From Bacteroidales bacterium UBA2295 (GTDB lineage: Bacteria > Bacteroidota > Bacteroidia > Bacteroidales > Tenuifilaceae), in NCBI GenBank assembly GCA_002345825.1, contig DDWD01000050.1, positions 1-27,845 of the forward strand: 27,845 bases of DNA. Reading direction: 5' to 3'. Below the pieces are notes generated by a model that saw only the letters and a list, made by a program, of their open reading frames with translations, was not told where the DNA came from and made no database searches. Numbering within the stretch: the first letter of the stretch is position 1; each line of letters opens with the position of its first letter. Of the stretch, positions 1 to 6,968 are shown one piece after another. A program made the translations under genes and the position numbers.

Positions 1-724
1 ATGGATTCTCAAAATCTTTACCCATTAGGATGATGCCACCACGTGGGCCACGAAGAGTTTTATGGGTTGTTGATGTTACAATGTGCGCATATTTAACTGG
101 ATTTTCGAGAAGTCCAGCAGCAATTAACCCAGCAGGATGTGCCATATCAATCATAAGGATTGCACCAATTTTATCTGCAATCTCGCGCATCCGCTTGTAA
201 TCCCACTCGCGAGAGTAAGCCGAAGCACCACCTACAATTAGTTTGGGTTTATGCTCAAGGGCCAACTTCTCCATCTGGTCGTAATCAACCGTTTCGGTTT
301 CCTTGGTAACCTCATAGGATACGGCGTTGTACCACATCCCCGACATGTTAACTGGCGATCCGTGCGAAAGGTGTCCACCGTGCGATAGGTCCAAGCCAAG
401 GAATGTATCGCCGGGTTGCATAACGGCCATAAAAACAGCCATATTGGCTTGTGCTCCCGAGTGGGGCTGAACGTTGGCGTATTCAGCACCAAATATTTCC
501 TTAAGCCTATCGATGGCCAGCTGCTCGGTTTGGTCAACAATTTGGCATCCACCGTAGTAGCGAGCACCAGGATATCCCTCGGCATACTTATTGGTAAGTA
601 CCGATCCCATAGCCTCAAGCACCTGGGGGCTTACAAAATTTTCCGACGCAATAAGCTCAATGCCGTGCATCTGGCGTTGTTTCTCCTGATCAATCAGGTT
701 AAAAACTTTATTATCTCTTTGCAT
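1..724 (-). CDS. glyA: Serine hydroxymethyltransferase (5' part, runs off the window)
   Basis: PLP enzyme that interconverts serine + THF and glycine + 5,10-methylene-THF in the cytoplasm, the main source of one-carbon units. The reverse-strand reading begins MQRDNKVFNLIDQEKQRQ, then has the family's IELIASENFV and NKYAEGYPGARYYGG blocks. The window ends just after the THKTLRGPRGG segment that follows the PLP lysine, so about 241 codons of the usual ~425 are present. The chosen ATG (722-724) gives the normal family N terminus. The gene lies 68 nt downstream of a receiver-domain gene on the same strand. A 12-bp perfect inverted repeat sits in that gap. Its product feeds MetF and MetH, encoded further along. 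Identity is essentially certain; the C terminus cannot be seen. Confidence 0.96.
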   Translation of the reverse strand, partial: MQRDNKVFNLIDQEKQRQMHGIELIASENFVSPQVLEAMGSVLTNKYAEGYPGARYYGGCQIVDQTEQLAIDRLKEIFGAEYANVQPHSGAQANMAVFMAVMQPGDTFLGLDLSHGGHLSHGSPVNMSGMWYNAVSYEVTKETETVDYDQMEKLALEHKPKLIVGGASAYSREWDYKRMREIADKIGAILMIDMAHPAGLIAAGLLENPVKYAHIVTSTTHKTLRGPRGGIILMGKDFENP

Positions 725-747
725 AGCGAAATTTTTTTTTGTAAAAG

Positions 748-779
748 TAATAGTTTTAATGCAGTTGTTAAAACTATTA
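748..779. repeat. 12-bp perfect inverted repeat upstream of glyA
   Basis: Arms 748-759 and 768-779 are perfect complements (TAATAGTTTTAA / TTAAAACTATTA) around an 8-nt spacer. Reading towards glyA the repeat is followed by CTTTTAC and an A-run, not a T-run, so it is a poor intrinsic terminator. It abuts a weak -7-like TACTTTTA, which suggests an operator or 5'-UTR hairpin for glyA. Function is inferred. Confidence 0.5.
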
Positions 780-792
780 TAAAGCATAGTTG

Positions 793-1176
793 CTAAAGCA
801 GGGTATCAATTATCCTCTTTATATCTTTTGATTTTATAGGCTTGGAGAGAAATCCTTTCATTCCAGCGGCATAACACTGGTCCTCTATGCCTTGGTAGGT
901 GTAAGCAGTTTGGGCAACAACAATCAGATTGGGGTTTAGCTTAAGTAGATCTTGGGTTAATGCAATACCGTCGATATCGGGTAGTTTGATGTCCATAAAA
1001 ACCAGATTGGGGTTGGGTTTTGTTTTTATGTAGATTATAGCCTCAAGCCCTAATTTAACCATATTGGTTTTATATCCTAAGCCATGTAAAATTTCCTTAA
1101 GCAGTTTTCCGCTCACCACATCGTCTTCAACCACTAGGATAGTCTTATCTGTTAGCGGGTCTATTTCTTGTTTCAT
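793..1176 (-). CDS. Stand-alone response regulator receiver protein
   Basis: A 127-residue CheY-like phosphoacceptor protein with no output domain. The receiver signature is intact: acidic pocket E17-D18-D19 in ILVVEDD, phosphoacceptor D62 in VFMDIKLPDIDG, switch Thr90 in VVAQTA, and Lys112 in FLSKPI. Such single-domain regulators act through protein contacts in phosphorelays, so it probably receives phosphate from a hybrid kinase encoded elsewhere; no kinase is visible here. It is divergent from a Crp/Fnr-type gene across a 291-nt gap and is followed on the same strand by glyA, with no evidence that the two are functionally linked. Start is the ATG read at 1174-1176. The family call is firm; the pathway is unknown. 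Confidence 0.93.
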   Translation of the reverse strand: MKQEIDPLTDKTILVVEDDVVSGKLLKEILHGLGYKTNMVKLGLEAIIYIKTKPNPNLVFMDIKLPDIDGIALTQDLLKLNPNLIVVAQTAYTYQGIEDQCYAAGMKGFLSKPIKSKDIKRIIDTLL

Positions 1177-1467
1177 ATTGTTGGGTACGATTTGTAGCGA
1201 AGATTTAATTTATCAAAATGGACAAATCTCAATCAAGTAACGATGTGCATAAAATTGTTGATTTTGACATAAACTTGAACAGATGTAAATATCATCATAT
1301 ATTTTTTATCGTTTGTCAAAATATATGTTCGCTTTATCGTTCGTTAAGGTGCCATTGGTCATAAAAACGTGTGTGCGAGGTAACCTAGAACGATTTAACC
1401 GTATAAAAATAATAGTTCAAAAAAGGAACCTTTGAGTAACTAACATTAAACTGAATAAAGTAACGTT
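1177..1467. other. Divergent intergenic region, response regulator / Crp-type gene
   Basis: AT-rich stretch of 291 nt without a convincing ORF. It should carry both divergent promoters, but I found no exact TAnnTTTG element on either strand. It contains a widely spaced inverted pair ATTTTGACA (1261-1269) and TGTCAAAAT (1314-1322), whose TTGAC/GTCAA cores resemble Crp/Fnr half-sites. Confidence 0.4.
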
Positions 1468-2154
1468 ATGGATCAGAATATACAAATATTTCAGCTTTTA
1501 GAAAATCACTGGCTTACCGAGGTTGTCTCTAAGAGTGAGCTGCTGGAGTTACTGGCTAAAACTTCGTTGGTAAACTATAGGAAAAGAGAAACCATAGTAA
1601 AAAGAGGAGAGTTTGCAAATCACCTAGTGTTTTTGTTAGATGGATTTGTTAAGCTAGAGATAGAGGAGGGTAAGCGTGACTTTATTATTGATATTGACCG
1701 TGGGATGAATTTTATTGGCTTGCCACTGTCGCTAACCATCGAAAAACACATATACTCAATAGTAACCCTTACCGATGCGAATGTAGTTTTTTTCCCGGTA
1801 GTTGACGTGAAGGAGATGCTGAAGAAGAATTCAAAATTTACTTCTCAAATGATTAAGTGCGGCAACGAATCGTTTGTAATTCCAATGCTTGAGAAATTAA
1901 CCAGCACCGCTCAAAACAATATTCGGGGAAGGTTGGCCAAATTGTTGATTCATTTGTCGACTAAGGTTCACCGGACAAACTCGTTCGCACTGCTTATTAG
2001 CCGACTTGAGGTATCGCATATGATTGGATTCTCGCGCGAAAACGTAATACGGGTTTTGGCCGAGTTTAATTCCGAAGGGATAATCAACTTATCGGGGAAG
2101 AGCATTGAGATTAAAGAAATGGAACGGCTTGAGGAGATTGCAAAATACAGCTAG
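1468..2154 (+). CDS. Crp/Fnr-family transcriptional regulator
   Basis: A 228-residue DNA-binding regulator. Residues ~20-125 form the cyclic-nucleotide-binding-type beta roll (HLVFLLDGFVKLEIEEG near 52-68). Residues ~145-220 form the winged helix with the recognition helix in SHMIGFSRENVIRVLAEF (183-200). The only cysteine is C131, so it cannot carry an Fnr [4Fe-4S] cluster, and its effector cannot be named. It is divergent from the receiver-domain gene, and its stop lies 7 nt from the convergent stop of the ClC gene. Candidate half-sites in the upstream gap would fit autoregulation, but this is inference. Start ATG 1468 has no Shine-Dalgarno sequence, as expected in Bacteroidota. Confidence 0.93.
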   Translation: MDQNIQIFQLLENHWLTEVVSKSELLELLAKTSLVNYRKRETIVKRGEFANHLVFLLDGFVKLEIEEGKRDFIIDIDRGMNFIGLPLSLTIEKHIYSIVTLTDANVVFFPVVDVKEMLKKNSKFTSQMIKCGNESFVIPMLEKLTSTAQNNIRGRLAKLLIHLSTKVHRTNSFALLISRLEVSHMIGFSRENVIRVLAEFNSEGIINLSGKSIEIKEMERLEEIAKYS

Positions 2155-2161
2155 CATTGCC

Positions 2162-3940
2162 TTATTCATCGGAGAACTGAACTAGCACATCGCGATACGC
2201 CGAGAAGATCTTCGATTTGGATACAAATCCAATGTACTTCTTCTTGTCAATCACTGGTAGATTCCACGCTCCTGTCGACTCGAATTTGTCCATAACCTTT
2301 TCCATAGGCTCATCAATAAGAATAAACTCAGGGGCAGCAGTCATAAGATCCTTAACCTGAATATTTTCGTACTTCTCGGTATCGAACATCAATTCGCGTA
2401 CATTATCGAGCAATACTATGCCAATCAATTCCTTATTAGCATCAACAACAGGAAAAATATTTCGTCGCGATTGGCTTATTGTTCTAACCAGTTTACCGAG
2501 GGTGTCGGTAGGCAGAACCGTGGTGAAATCTCTTTCCACAACATTGCCTAGCTTTAGTAGGGTAAGCACCGCTTTATCTTTGTGATGAGTAATGAGTTCT
2601 CCTCGCGCAGCTAGCCGTTTGGTGTATATTGAATGCGGTTCGAAGTACATTATGGTGATGTAGGCAATGGTTGAGGTTATCATCAGTGGTATAAACAAGG
2701 CGTAGCCCCCCGTTAATTCGGCTATAAGGAAAATAGCCGTAAGTGGAGCATGCATAACACCAGCCATCATCCCACCCATACCCACCAGGGCAAAGTTGCC
2801 TTCATTTAAGCTGGTGCCAACAGTATTGTTTAACAATTTCGACAAAAAGTAGCCAGCAACACCACCCATAAACAGGGTTGGTGCAAATATTCCCCCAACA
2901 CCACCAGCCCCAGTGGTTGCCGCCATGGCAAAAACCTTAAAAACAAGCAGTAATGCCAGCGATGCCAAGATTACCCATACATTATCTCTGAAAGGGTAAA
3001 GTAAGCTATTGTTTAGTATAGCCGAGGGTTCGCCATCGAGAAGGGACTGCAAGGTGTTAAAACCTTCGCCGTACAACGGGGGAAACAGGAATATAAGCAC
3101 TCCCAAAACCAAAGCCCCAAGTAGTACTTTTTTGTATGGATTGGTTATGTTAGAAAGTCGACTCTCGAAATGCATTGCGGTTCGTGAGAAGTAGAACGAA
3201 ACTAATCCGCAGAAAACACCCAGAAGGATGAAGAAGGGAATTTTATATAGCGCAAAGGGTTCAATTATTTCGAAAGCAAATGTTACCTCTCGCCCAAGTA
3301 AAAAGTATGATATGGTTGTTGCGGTTACAGCCGAAATAAGTAAAGGAACAATTGAGGCCATGGTCAGGTCGAGCATTAAAACCTCAAGCGTAAAAACCAG
3401 CCCAGCTAAAGGAGCTTTAAAGATAGAGGCTATTGCAGCAGCTGCACCACACCCCAGCATAAGGGTTATGGTTTTGTAGTTAAGTTTGAAGATTTGACCA
3501 ATGCTAGACCCAATGGCTGCACCAGATAGGACAATGGGAGCCTCGGCACCAACTGATCCGCCAAAACCGATGGTTACAGTACTCGATACAATGGATGAGT
3601 AGGTATTATGACTTTTGAGCTTGCTTCCCTTTTTCGATATTGCGTAAAGTATTTTCGATACCCCATGCCCAATATCATCTTTCACAAAGTACTTTATGTA
3701 AAGCACCGTAATTATAATACCAATTCCGGGCAAAGCAAGGTATAAAAAGCCTAATGTGCCTTGCTCCATAATTCGCTGAATTAAATCACGAGTAAAATGG
3801 ACAGTGTTCTTTAGAACAACCGCTGCTAATCCGCTTAGCACACCAATCACTACGCTAAGAATAAGTATTAATCTCTGCAGCCCAAGTCGCTGTAATGCAT
3901 GTAGCCATGAGTTTAGCGTATTCACAATGATTGTTCTCAT
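2162..3940 (-). CDS. ClC-family chloride channel/transporter with two CBS domains
   Basis: Polytopic membrane protein of 592 residues that moves chloride or a related anion. Residues ~20-430 are the ClC core. The gating Glu is E133 in GGSVGAEAP, the GxFxP filter is GGIFAP (349-354), and the tyrosine equivalent to EcClcA Y445 is Y439 in EPHSIYT. In the helix after KAPLAG, E. coli has FIIEEM (E202-E203); here it is FTLEVL, so the internal proton Glu E203 is V187. The usual Ser of GSGIP is His92 (GHGVS). Residues ~465-592 contain a pair of CBS domains, which usually bind adenine nucleotides. A longer reading from a TTG at 3982 is possible, but that codon lies inside a -7-like promoter element, so ATG 3940 is preferred. 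Convergent with the Crp-type gene and divergent from the DUF3108 gene. Confidence 0.93.
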   Translation of the reverse strand: MRTIIVNTLNSWLHALQRLGLQRLILILSVVIGVLSGLAAVVLKNTVHFTRDLIQRIMEQGTLGFLYLALPGIGIIITVLYIKYFVKDDIGHGVSKILYAISKKGSKLKSHNTYSSIVSSTVTIGFGGSVGAEAPIVLSGAAIGSSIGQIFKLNYKTITLMLGCGAAAAIASIFKAPLAGLVFTLEVLMLDLTMASIVPLLISAVTATTISYFLLGREVTFAFEIIEPFALYKIPFFILLGVFCGLVSFYFSRTAMHFESRLSNITNPYKKVLLGALVLGVLIFLFPPLYGEGFNTLQSLLDGEPSAILNNSLLYPFRDNVWVILASLALLLVFKVFAMAATTGAGGVGGIFAPTLFMGGVAGYFLSKLLNNTVGTSLNEGNFALVGMGGMMAGVMHAPLTAIFLIAELTGGYALFIPLMITSTIAYITIMYFEPHSIYTKRLAARGELITHHKDKAVLTLLKLGNVVERDFTTVLPTDTLGKLVRTISQSRRNIFPVVDANKELIGIVLLDNVRELMFDTEKYENIQVKDLMTAAPEFILIDEPMEKVMDKFESTGAWNLPVIDKKKYIGFVSKSKIFSAYRDVLVQFSDE

Positions 3941-3970
3941 CTGTCTATTATTGAATATGGATTTGGTTGG

Positions 3971-3987
3971 CAAAATTAACAAACCTA
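3971..3987 (-). promoter_or_regulatory. Candidate -7 elements for the ClC gene
   Basis: Two overlapping-region matches to TAnnTTTG on the reverse strand: TAGGTTTG (3980-3987) and TAATTTTG (3971-3978), about 30-45 nt before the ATG at 3940. No clear TTG is seen 17-23 nt upstream, so the assignment is tentative. Confidence 0.35.
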
Positions 3988-4007
3988 ATCATTCATACCT
4001 AAATCTT

Positions 4008-4015
4008 TATCTTTG
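4008..4015 (+). promoter_or_regulatory. Candidate -7 element for the DUF3108 gene
   Basis: TATCTTTG matches TAnnTTTG 29 nt before the start codon at 4045. A -33 TTG at the right distance is not evident. Confidence 0.35.
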
Positions 4016-4044
4016 TTTTGTTGATTTTAAAATGATTTGTTCCT

Positions 4045-4875
4045 ATGCTAAGCCATAAAGTTATTCTTTTTTCAATCCTATTAACTTGCTCAGGTGCTTT
4101 TTGTCAAGCTTATTCTCAGCATAAACCGCTGTGTTCTATCGATACTTCTGCTTTTGCATCGGGCGAGACGTTAACCTATGTGCTTAGCTATAACTGGTTT
4201 TTTATTTGGACTGATGTTGGCGAGGCAACTTTCTCGGTAACTAACGATGTGAAATTTGACCAAAATGCATTGCATTTGCATACGCTGGGGAAATCGTACC
4301 CATTTTACGATTGGTTTTTTAAGGTGCGCGATGTGTACGAATCGTGGGTCAATCCGCAGAGTTTAAGGCCAATATATTTTAATCGCGATATCAATGAGGG
4401 CGGATACACCAAGGAGAATGAGTACGTTTTTAATTGGGAAAAAGGCATTGTGAATGCACGTATCAGAAGGAAAAAGGGCGCGAATAAGTTTTATGATATT
4501 GAGGTAAAACCCTGTACTTACGATGTTGTAACCGCAATTTACGTTGCTCGCAATATCAACTTTGGCAATTTGCAAAAAGGGCAGTCAGTTCCTATTGATG
4601 TTATTCTCGACCGTGAAGTGTACAATGTGAACTATAGATTTGTTGGCCGCGAGCAAAAGCATGTTAAGGGTTTGGGAACGCTAAGCACGCTTAAGTTCAG
4701 GGTTGAACTAATTGCAGGCGATGTTTTTAAAAAGGGACAGTACCTCTTTGTGTGGGTTAGCAACGATGCCAATAGAATACCCGTTTTTATAGAATCGCCC
4801 ATACGCGTTGGGTCCGTAAAGGCTCGGTTGGCTACCTACAGCGGCCTAAAGCATGAACTTGGACCTATTCGGTAG
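4045..4875 (+). CDS. DUF3108 domain-containing secreted protein
   Basis: A 276-residue exported protein. Residues 1-~24 are a signal peptide (hydrophobic VILFSILLTCSGAFCQA). The mature part matches the DUF3108 pattern in Bacteroidota: an opening ASGETLTYVLSYNWFFIWTDVGEATF segment, a central KVRDVYESWVNPQSLRP block, then a beta-rich C-terminal half (RVELIAGDVFKKGQ, DANRIPVFIES, IRVGSVKARL). The fold is probably a periplasmic or outer-membrane-facing beta structure; molecular function is not established and I do not propose one. It is a single gene between the divergent ClC gene and the BlaI/M56 pair. Identification rests on sequence pattern recall, not a search. Confidence 0.85.
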   Translation: MLSHKVILFSILLTCSGAFCQAYSQHKPLCSIDTSAFASGETLTYVLSYNWFFIWTDVGEATFSVTNDVKFDQNALHLHTLGKSYPFYDWFFKVRDVYESWVNPQSLRPIYFNRDINEGGYTKENEYVFNWEKGIVNARIRRKKGANKFYDIEVKPCTYDVVTAIYVARNINFGNLQKGQSVPIDVILDREVYNVNYRFVGREQKHVKGLGTLSTLKFRVELIAGDVFKKGQYLFVWVSNDANRIPVFIESPIRVGSVKARLATYSGLKHELGPIR

Positions 4876-4948
4876 CATTCATCAATATACTTTAGTCTAC
4901 CCCATATTTATCATTTGGGAATTCAATATAAATATTCTGTGAATTAAT

Positions 4949-4964
4949 TACTATAAATATAGTA
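4949..4964. promoter_or_regulatory. Palindromic candidate BlaI-type operator
   Basis: TACTATA (4949-4955) and TATAGTA (4958-4964) form a perfect 7-bp dyad around AA, 58 nt before the BlaI-type start and just upstream of a -7 match at 4983. The TAC...GTA ends and position resemble the dyad operators bound by BlaI/MecI. Another TAGTA half-site occurs at 4980-4984. Binding is inferred. Confidence 0.5.
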
Positions 4965-4982
4965 GTAAATAAATAAATGTAG

Positions 4983-4990
4983 TATATTTG
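4983..4990 (+). promoter_or_regulatory. -7 promoter element for the BlaI/M56 pair
   Basis: TATATTTG matches TAnnTTTG and lies 16 nt before the start codon at 5007, giving a very short leader. No TTG is seen at the -33 distance; the palindrome at 4949-4964 occupies that region. Confidence 0.45.
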
Positions 4991-4991
4991 A

Positions 4992-5004
4992 ATCAAAATT
5001 TGAT
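4992..5004. promoter_or_regulatory. Second palindrome next to the BlaI-type start codon
   Basis: ATCAAA-A-TTTGAT is a perfect 6-bp dyad around one A, ending 2 nt before the ATG at 5007. It lies where the transcription start is expected, so it could be a second operator or a start-site hairpin. It differs in sequence from the upstream dyad. Confidence 0.35.
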
Positions 5005-5006
5005 AT

Positions 5007-5378
5007 ATGAAAGAGATTACAAAGGCCCAAGAAGAGGTTTTAAAAGCACTTTGGAAAATTGAAGAGGGAGCGGTGAGTGATGTTCTTGATGCACTAAGTG
5101 ATCCAAAACCTGCCTATAACACTGTAGCCACCGTGATTAAGGTTCTTGAGATGAAGGAATATGTTTCGCATAAAACATACGGTAAGACCAATGTGTACTA
5201 TCCTTTGGTGGCTGATACAGAATATGCAAAACATCAACTAAAAGACACTGTTAAGGGTTTTTTCAACGGTTCGTTAAATCAGATGGTATCTTTCTTTGTA
5301 AAAAATAAAGATTTGTCAATAAATGAGTTAGAGGAGTTGAAGAGTATGATTGAGCAGGAAATCAGTAAATCTAAATAA
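5007..5378 (+). CDS. BlaI/MecI-type transcriptional repressor
   Basis: A 123-residue winged-helix repressor. Residues 1-~70 form the DNA-binding domain typical of the family (MKEITKAQEEVLKALW; PAYNTVATVIKVLEMKEYV; GKTNVYYPLV). Residues ~72-123 form the helical dimerisation tail (VKGFFNGSLNQMVSFFVKN, then DLSINELEELKSMIEQ). Aligning this tail with S. aureus BlaI/MecI puts the protease site N101-F102 at F96-F97 here, so the P1' Phe is kept and P1 is changed. The stop overlaps nothing; the next gene's ATG begins one nucleotide later, so the two form a tight operon. By analogy it represses its own operon until inactivated by the partner M56 protease. Target genes are unknown; no beta-lactamase gene is adjacent. 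Confidence 0.92.
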   Translation: MKEITKAQEEVLKALWKIEEGAVSDVLDALSDPKPAYNTVATVIKVLEMKEYVSHKTYGKTNVYYPLVADTEYAKHQLKDTVKGFFNGSLNQMVSFFVKNKDLSINELEELKSMIEQEISKSK

Positions 5379-5379
5379 A

Positions 5380-6828
5380 ATGGAAATTTTCTTTAGATAT
5401 ATTCTCATTTCAACTTTTTGTTTGAGCATTTTTTATGCAGGATATTTATTGTTTCAAAAAAATGAAACACGATTTCACCTGCTTCGGTATTACTTGCTAA
5501 TTTCTATCGTATTATCGCTATTGATGCCTTTAACTCGCATGCAAATTGATTTGAATATTTTCCCAGAGAAATTCGAATCTGAAGAAATATTGCAGGAAAC
5601 TGTAATGGTAGAAACTATTGCGGATGTAGCCGCAATAAACACGTTAGATGTAAAGCAAAAAACTGCGCGAAATTGGAGCTTGGTAAGTTTCCTTTTTGGC
5701 ATATATATATCAATATCTCTATTGTTGAGCATACGATTATTGGTTCACCTAGTTAAAATTTTCTATCTATTTGGCACATCAAAAAAGGTAAGAACGGAAA
5801 GGATTGTTTTGTTGAGTAAAACCAATGGGAGCTCGTTCGCTTTTTTTAATTGGATATTTATTCCACGCAGCTACTATTTAAACGATGAAGCCAAAGATAT
5901 AATATCGCATGAAAAAATTCACGCATCACAATATCATTCAATTGACTTAATTCTGGTTGAGCTCTTATCGGCCGTAATGTGGTTTAACCCGTTGGTCTGG
6001 ATGATGAAAAAGTCTGTACAGCTGGTGCATGAATACCTTGCAGATGAAGGAGTACTCAGTACCGGCACCGACAAGCTTAGGTACCAAGCACTCCTAGTTA
6101 ATCAAGCAGCAGAAGAGAGACTCATCTGCCTTTCTTCTAGTTTTAACCATTCATTAATAAAGAAAAGAATGATTATGATGACTAAAAGTAAATTTAAACA
6201 AGGTTCAAAGTTAAAAATCTACGCCTTGATACCAATGGCAGCCATACTTTTTATTGGGGTTGCTTTTGTAAACGGACAAGGAGTAAACAAGAACTCAAAG
6301 GCATTTACTGTTGTTATTGATGCCGGGCATGGCGGAACCGATTTTGGTGCAACGCTTAATGACGAAATAGCTGAAAAGGATTTTACGCTTTCAATTGCAA
6401 AAATGTTGAGCGAAAAAGCATCATCGAATACGAAGCTTAATTTGATTTTAACTCGCGAAAAGGACGAGTTTCTGGAATTGAATAAACGGATTGCTTCGGA
6501 TGCAGATCTGTTTATATCTATTCATAGCAATTTTTCCAAAAATCCTGAAATTTCTGGTATAGAGTGTTTTGTTGCAGGGGATTCTGAGAATAGAATTGAA
6601 AGCGAAAATGTTGGAAAACTGCTAGTTGCTGAGCTAAGCCAGCTAGGGGGAATGGAAACTTCGCTAAAAGAGGCTAACTTTTTAGTTCTCAAAGAGAGTA
6701 AAAGTCCTGCCTTATTACTAAATATTGGTTATATCTCAAACCCCAATGATTTGGCATTTATTTCTGATAAACGCAATCAAGAGTTGATTTGTGATAAGAT
6801 ACTGAATGTGATTAATCAGCTAAACTAA
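5380..6828 (+). CDS. BlaR1-like M56 membrane metalloprotease with C-terminal amidase_3-like domain
   Basis: A 482-residue fusion with BlaR1-like topology. TM helices are seen at ~5-25, 34-50 and 101-126. The Zn protease domain has H177-E-K-I-H181 and E218 in HEYLADEG. A fourth TM is at ~280-298. An amidase_3-like domain (~306-482) follows, predicted periplasmic, where BlaR1 has its penicillin-binding sensor. The amidase domain keeps the three zinc ligands expected for the family: H317 (VIDAGHGG), E332 (AEKDFTL) and H382 (SIHSN). The last motif reads ALLLNIGYISN, with N448 where the family has the catalytic Glu. This suggests binding of muropeptides without cleavage; that is inference. ATG 5380 is preferred over an upstream TTG (5350) inside the repressor gene, because it follows the repressor stop by one base. 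Family assignment is strong; the sensor role is a hypothesis. Confidence 0.9.
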   Translation: MEIFFRYILISTFCLSIFYAGYLLFQKNETRFHLLRYYLLISIVLSLLMPLTRMQIDLNIFPEKFESEEILQETVMVETIADVAAINTLDVKQKTARNWSLVSFLFGIYISISLLLSIRLLVHLVKIFYLFGTSKKVRTERIVLLSKTNGSSFAFFNWIFIPRSYYLNDEAKDIISHEKIHASQYHSIDLILVELLSAVMWFNPLVWMMKKSVQLVHEYLADEGVLSTGTDKLRYQALLVNQAAEERLICLSSSFNHSLIKKRMIMMTKSKFKQGSKLKIYALIPMAAILFIGVAFVNGQGVNKNSKAFTVVIDAGHGGTDFGATLNDEIAEKDFTLSIAKMLSEKASSNTKLNLILTREKDEFLELNKRIASDADLFISIHSNFSKNPEISGIECFVAGDSENRIESENVGKLLVAELSQLGGMETSLKEANFLVLKESKSPALLLNIGYISNPNDLAFISDKRNQELICDKILNVINQLN

Positions 6829-6848
6829 AAATCTTAATTTATTACTAG

Positions 6849-6954
6849 GGTTGTGGTTAATGTGGGTTTAAGTTGTTTGCTTGGTGTTTCGTCGCTCCCT
6901 AAAATAATTGTTGGGTATTAAATTGATGCTTCACCTTCCACATTAGCCACAACC
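6849..6954. repeat. Long-armed inverted repeat between convergent M56 and metF genes
   Basis: Arms 6849-6865 (GGTTGTGGTTAATGTGG) and 6938-6954 are complementary at 16 of 17 positions, the exception being a G:U wobble in RNA, around a 72-nt spacer. It fills the 140-nt gap between two convergent genes, with the right arm 14 nt beyond the metF stop. It may serve as a shared 3' hairpin, or be a remnant of a small repeat element. No T-run adjoins either arm. Confidence 0.55.
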
Positions 6955-6968
6955 TCTTTTGCTTCTGT

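Noticed and set aside
748..779. Inverted repeat as an intrinsic terminator of the receiver gene
   Set aside because: No T-run follows the stem in the direction of transcription.
416..796. 126-codon forward ORF over glyA
   Set aside because: Shadow of glyA: the reverse-strand reading has unmistakable SHMT motifs, this one none.
3941..3982. Longer ClC reading from a TTG
   Set aside because: The TTG overlaps a TAnnTTTG promoter-like element, and an in-frame ATG 14 codons later gives a normal N terminus.
5350..5379. Longer M56 reading from a TTG inside the BlaI-type gene
   Set aside because: ATG 5380 follows the upstream stop by one base and starts directly at the first membrane helix.
5007..6828. 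A beta-lactam resistance operon (blaI-blaR1)
   Set aside because: The C-terminal domain is amidase-like, not a penicillin-binding transpeptidase fold, and no beta-lactamase or PBP gene adjoins.
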